Source: Clavulina sp. PMI_390 (lineage: Eukaryota > Basidiomycota > Agaricomycetes > Cantharellales > Hydnaceae). From it: DNA of 34,122 nt. Below, piece after piece: positions 30,149 to 34,122 of this stretch. The notes under the pieces are model-generated. The model was given only the letters and a program-made list of their open reading frames with translations. It was not told where the DNA came from and searched no databases. The stretch is from positions 2,270 to 36,391 of the forward strand of contig WIDE01000188.1 in assembly GCA_015039315.1 (NCBI GenBank), read 5' to 3'. Position numbers and translations under genes: made by a program. Positions within the stretch are counted from its first letter, which is position 1. Each line of letters opens with the position of its first letter.

Positions 30149-31743
30149 GGGGGGGTCCTGGGGTATGAATGATAAGACATTCGGGTGTGAGGCAAAAAAC
30201 CAGATGGTGAAACCTCCTTACAGCAATAGGATCCATATAGCACCCCTTCGCTCCCAGATTGCGAATTGGCAGCCCAACTCAAGTGAAACACCTTCCGAGT
30301 CGCAAGGGTGGAGCGAGCAGGTTTAGTCAGGGGAAGTAGCTGTTTGTGATGGATGCTCCTTGTGGAAATCTCGTTCAACTTGCATGACGACGCAAGCCCC
30401 ATGGTTGTAGCTTGATGGAGGCTTATAGGTGATCCCAAGGCAGTGCAAATTGATGAGATGAATAGTGCATGATGTGACTCGCGTTCGGCAAAACACGCAT
30501 ACGCTACGCATAGCGCGCTTAGGCGCCAGACCCCCTGAATTCAGCAAAGCAGACGATTGTTCTAATCTTCAAGCAAAGGAAAACCAACGCCGAACATCGA
30601 GGTCCTATCAGTGAATCTGAATCGACGCCACCGACACTAAGTTGTCTTGACAACGAACCCTGCTCTTCAGATAATTGAGGAGGAGGAGGAGGAGGTTTAT
30701 TCGGAGCCGATGCTCGGCCCTATATCCAAATCTGTACTACGCTACATAATAATACAGTTTGGAGCCTTCCTTAGGCATCTCGCACGGGAGCTTCCCTACC
30801 GGGTCGTTCTGTACGTCTCAGACACTAAGGAAGACGACCCAGAGCCAACACCACCCCTAATCCTACCGATCGTGTCCTCTCAATTCAGATTCGTCTCTCC
30901 ATACGTCGTGAACACCCGCCAGGCGAGCTTACCCATCATTTTGAAGTAATCGGTCAGTCATCCTTACCCCATTCTCTTGACTAGGTCAGGTGAAGGTATC
31001 TATGAAGTGTTATGGCCGTGAGGGGTGCGACGAGTTACGGCTAATGCTTATCATCATAGCGAATAGTACGAGGTAGGAGGAATAGCGAGCTCCATGTTCG
31101 CCCTGTCCTGTTTGAGGATGAGCAAGCCTAGTGACGATAGTGCTTCTAGTGGCCTGCACTTTCAAACGATGGTGCAAAGAGTAGATACACAAGTAAACTC
31201 AGATTGATGCGGACTAGTGGCAGCTGATTATAAGCGCCGCCCGCGAACGAGCCGTTCCGCTGTTTAAGATGCCAATCACATTAAGGAGCATTTCGACCAC
31301 GAAAGCCAAGTCAAAGCTAAGGTATGAGCCTTGACTAGGAGCGAATCGATAAGGAAAGCCCAGCGACAATCTAATGCTATTACTATATCGTAGACTGTGG
31401 GGTAGGTAGTACAATGTTACCAAAAGAAGAGACCAAAAGATACGACTACAAAAAGCCACATTTGTGAGACCGGGGAGGCCATTTAACATTGATCCGCAAA
31501 ATGAGCGGGATAAGGAGCAAAGAAGCATAGTACGTAAGAAGCTTGAATGGATAAAGATAGAGCATGCCAGCTAGAACTGAAATCGGCGTTGATCGATAAA
31601 TAAATGCTGCAGGGAGAGCATGGATGTCGCAATGAGCCATGGAGGACGAAGGGTGTAAGCACGCAGAGTTCATGAAACATGGAGAGAAAATATAGGACTT
31701 GAGACTCAAACAAGTGCCAGAACCAAAAAAGAAGAAGAAGAAA
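30149..31743. other. Gene-poor interval of about 1.6 kb
   Basis: No gene could be supported. A plus-strand frame at 30647-30949 has a poly-Glu run (EEEEEEV) and a hydrophobic segment, but its first ATG is at 30709 and it lacks recognisable homology. A short GAA-rich run at about 31730-31741 lies just past the stop codon of the next gene. No repeat, RNA gene or transposon feature was recognised. Confidence 0.35.
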
Positions 31744-34122
31744 TCATGAAGGGAAATAAGCGGGGCCAATGCCAGCCGCGCCTCCTCCGGAACCAGAACC
31801 CGATCCACCCTCACCACGGCCCATCGCGTGATAAGGATTCTGTGGCTGCAACAACTCCGCTTCCAGCTCTCGCTGCTGCTGCTCAAAAAGCCGCAATTGT
31901 TTTTCGCGTTCCAAGCGACGCTGCTCTTTCAGCTGGCGGGCCCGTTGGCGCTCAGCATCATGTGAATCCACCACATTACTCGCAGTAGCAGACACACTGC
32001 CCGTCTCCATCGCACTTGGGTTAGAGAAATGCGCAGCAGTGAACCCTGCGGCTACCTTGGTTTCCCACCACACCTTGAAATCAGCAGGCTTGACCTCGAA
32101 TCGGGCTTTCCCGGGCTTGCCACCTTTAGCCTTAGCCAATGCACCATGTTCAGCAATGAAGGCCTTCATGATCGCAGGGTTGCTCATTTCGGGTGGACGA
32201 CCGTCGTTGAGGGCTGGGTGGGTGGCTAATGGGTGCCGCGGTTTCGAGGCAGTCGCAGAATGATGCTGCGAAAGGCTCTGTTGTTGTGATTGTGATGATT
32301 GAGAGCTCGAGGGTGATGGGTCAGAGTAAGAATGGAGGGAGGAAGGAGTATGGTGGCGTGAAGTGATGAGCTCGGCTGATTGTGACGAGCCAAAAACAGC
32401 ATGCTGCGAGGAAGATGCGCTCGAGAGGATAGCCGATGACGGGTCAGGCTGAGAAGGAAACGGCTGGGAAAACGCTGGCGGCAGAGTGCTAGAAGGATGC
32501 TGACTCTGTGCGGTGAATGAGTCGATATTGAGGGCGTGCTGGTTCATAGACATTGACTGTGACGCCCAAAAAGTAGCATCGTCGGCAAGCTGAGGGTCAG
32601 GGTGGAAACTGAACATCTGCGGCTCTGATAAATGAGGCGCCGCCAGTTGCATTGGAGTTTGGTGTTGAATCGAAGGCACATCGAGAGGAATGTGGGAGAG
32701 AGTAGAAACTGAAGCATGCGCAGCAGTGGGCGGCGCGATCTCGGCTTCGCCAGTGGTCATGGGAGGTGCATGGAATGCGGCGATCGAGGAGGGAGGGATG
32801 GGAGATAATGCCAGTACGGGATTCGATGCGGAAGCAGGGACCGTGGATGGAGCTGATGCAGAGGTGGATGCAGCAAGGTGGCTCGCCGGTTGGGACATCT
32901 CAACTACAGCCATCCGCCTGGTCGATGGAAGATGAGGTGAAGCACGGCTCGGGTCTGGTTCGCCATCAACCTCTGATCGAGGTCGCTTCTTGCCTCCACT
33001 TCCACTTCCGCTTGCGACGCGAGAAGTCGGAGTAGGGGTTACAGTGGGGGCGGAGGGCGCGAGAAGGGGCGGGTTAGCACCGGCACTATTGGTGGCAGGA
33101 GAGGTCGAGGATGCGGGAGGGCGAGAAGGTGACTTCTTTCCACCCGAAGGGTTTGGTTTCGGCTTTCGCTTCGGCTGCTTCTTCAGACCTTCAGGTGTAA
33201 CGGTAGGTGCTATAGCCGATGTGGGGTTGAGGGGAATTGGCGGATCCATGGATTGGGGTGCAGTTGGTGATGGAAGTGACGAGACCGGATGCGGGGTTGG
33301 TACCACTACCGCCATGGGTGGCGTCGAATGAGGATGAGGAGAGGTGATGGAAGGATGAGTAGCAGGTGAATGGGCAACTGGTTGGGGCGAAAAGCTAAGG
33401 ACCTCGGAGGCCGTCGTAGGACGAGCGGCTATCAAAGCTGGTGATGCGGTAGAGGGCTCGAAAGGCTGATCAGCAAGGAGAGAAGGCCCCGAAGGGTCCT
33501 CCTCGATTGGGGGTGGTACCGAAGCTAGCGGCGCTGCAGACACCGGCTCTCCTTCCGTAGCGGCGGGGGGGATACGCGACAAGGTTCCATGACTATGCCG
33601 CATCCTGCTATCATCCTCATCGCTTCCCGACACATCATCATTCGCAGTCATCTCCTTCTCCTTCATCTGAGCTGCAAGTCTTGTCCCTTGTACTGGTACG
33701 AACGGCTTGTTGGTCTTGATCGGGCGACCATCCACAGGTTCGTGACCAGGGACAGGATGCCTGGGGTGGTTTGCCGGCCACACGACGGCCGCTGTCACGG
33801 GCAACGTCCCCACACCACCAATAGGGGCAGCAGCGGTCGTAACCGGCGGCGGCGGCGCAAGCCCTAGTCCCAACATACCCTGCGTCTGCTCCCAAGCTAC
33901 TTTCGCGCGTTTCAGATCCGCCATTTCCTGAGGGTCCGGCACGCGCTGTACGGGGAGATACCTATTCGCGTTGGTGCGCGCTGCAATTTCGGATGGATTC
34001 ATGTAGTTCTCTGGAACGCGCTTGGCTTGGAGGAGTGTTGCGTGGTTACGCCGGGCGCGGGGCTTGCGCTGCGCAAGTATCGTACCTGGTACGGAGGGTC
34101 CAGGGAGGTGGGAGGTAGAGGT
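31744..34122 (-). CDS. Long Ser/Pro/Ala-rich disordered protein, 5' partial
   Basis: A single open frame runs from the stop at 31744 past an ATG at 34002 to the window edge without a stop, so the true start lies outside; at least 792 residues are encoded. The N-terminal visible part is basic (AQRKPRARRNHATLLQAKRV; NYMNPSEIAARTNANRYLPV). The middle is low-complexity Ser/Pro/Thr/Ala with a basic KKQPKRKPKPNPSGGKK patch that may be a nuclear localisation signal. A compact region near the C-terminus (RFEVKPADFKVWWETKVAAG) looks folded, and a highly charged helix follows (DAERQRARQLKEQRRLEREK), probably a coiled coil. The protein ends in a Gly/Ser-rich tail. This composition suits a transcriptional co-regulator or nuclear scaffold, but no family is recognised. 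Confidence 0.7.
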   Translation of the reverse strand, partial: TSTSHLPGPSVPGTILAQRKPRARRNHATLLQAKRVPENYMNPSEIAARTNANRYLPVQRVPDPQEMADLKRAKVAWEQTQGMLGLGLAPPPPVTTAAAPIGGVGTLPVTAAVVWPANHPRHPVPGHEPVDGRPIKTNKPFVPVQGTRLAAQMKEKEMTANDDVSGSDEDDSRMRHSHGTLSRIPPAATEGEPVSAAPLASVPPPIEEDPSGPSLLADQPFEPSTASPALIAARPTTASEVLSFSPQPVAHSPATHPSITSPHPHSTPPMAVVVPTPHPVSSLPSPTAPQSMDPPIPLNPTSAIAPTVTPEGLKKQPKRKPKPNPSGGKKSPSRPPASSTSPATNSAGANPPLLAPSAPTVTPTPTSRVASGSGSGGKKRPRSEVDGEPDPSRASPHLPSTRRMAVVEMSQPASHLAASTSASAPSTVPASASNPVLALSPIPPSSIAAFHAPPMTTGEAEIAPPTAAHASVSTLSHIPLDVPSIQHQTPMQLAAPHLSEPQMFSFHPDPQLADDATFWASQSMSMNQHALNIDSFTAQSQHPSSTLPPAFSQPFPSQPDPSSAILSSASSSQHAVFGSSQSAELITSRHHTPSSLHSYSDPSPSSSQSSQSQQQSLSQHHSATASKPRHPLATHPALNDGRPPEMSNPAIMKAFIAEHGALAKAKGGKPGKARFEVKPADFKVWWETKVAAGFTAAHFSNPSAMETGSVSATASNVVDSHDAERQRARQLKEQRRLEREKQLRLFEQQQRELEAELLQPQNPYHAMGRGEGGSGSGSGGGAAGIGPAYFPS

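Noticed and set aside
30647..30949. Plus-strand 100-codon frame with a poly-Glu run
   Set aside because: It does not begin with ATG, its first ATG leaves about 80 codons, no flanking splice structure was found and no homology is recognised.
1..34122. CRISPR arrays, bacterial operons, rRNA or tRNA genes
   Set aside because: No regularly spaced repeats, no Shine-Dalgarno-led gene strings and no cloverleaf-like A/B-box sequence were recognised; all genes are eukaryotic and spliced.

Overview
The window looks like nuclear DNA of a filamentous or yeast-like fungus, most likely a basidiomycete. Genes are close together and split by many 45-90 nt GT-AG introns, some exons are only 16-17 nt, and the families present are eukaryotic (RNA-silencing RdRP, Ufe1/syntaxin-18, Tvp38, Dph6, STEEP1). 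The intron density fits a tremellomycete or a relative, but the genus cannot be read from the sequence. All gene models were spliced by hand. Phases and lengths were checked, and every model closes in frame except the second RdRP copy, which carries a frameshift.

Layout. 214-1554 (-): membrane-anchored cytochrome-b5-reductase-like flavoprotein, possibly Cyc2-like. 1885-3619 (-): secreted propeller-like protein with 11 exons. 3620-6369: a gene-poor stretch with GATA motifs near its right end. 6370-8974 (+): NCS1 uracil/allantoin-type permease with 13 exons. 9299-14276 (-): RdRP copy 1. 14634-15898 (+): syntaxin-18/Ufe1. 16454-21388 (+): RdRP copy 2. 21622-22859 (-): Tvp38/VTT membrane protein. 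23360-23977 (+): small acidic protein. 24527-25250 (-): STEEP1 family. 25498-28291 (+): Dph6 diphthine-ammonia ligase with RidA-like domains. 28393-30148 (-): TPR-like protein. 30149-31743: gene-poor. 31744 to the right edge (-): long Ser/Pro-rich disordered protein, 5' partial.

The centrepiece is a divergent pair of paralogous eukaryotic RNA-dependent RNA polymerases (QDE-1/Rdp1 type) that bracket one syntaxin-18 gene. All 11 intron positions and phases match between the copies, and eight of twelve exons are identical in length, so this is a DNA-level duplication. Copy 1 is intact. Copy 2 keeps its catalytic motif and all splice sites but lost one base in exon 1, which puts a TAA near codon 154. 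In both copies an intron cuts the catalytic D-L-D-G-D motif between DLD and GD. In copy 1 that intron is 51 nt with no stop, so retaining it would insert 17 residues into the active site instead of truncating the protein. Copy 1 also needs two GC-AG introns where copy 2 has GT-AG, and the acidic linkers have diverged, with SUMO-interaction-like motifs only in copy 1. Together these point to a duplicated silencing polymerase whose copies are diverging in fate and regulation.
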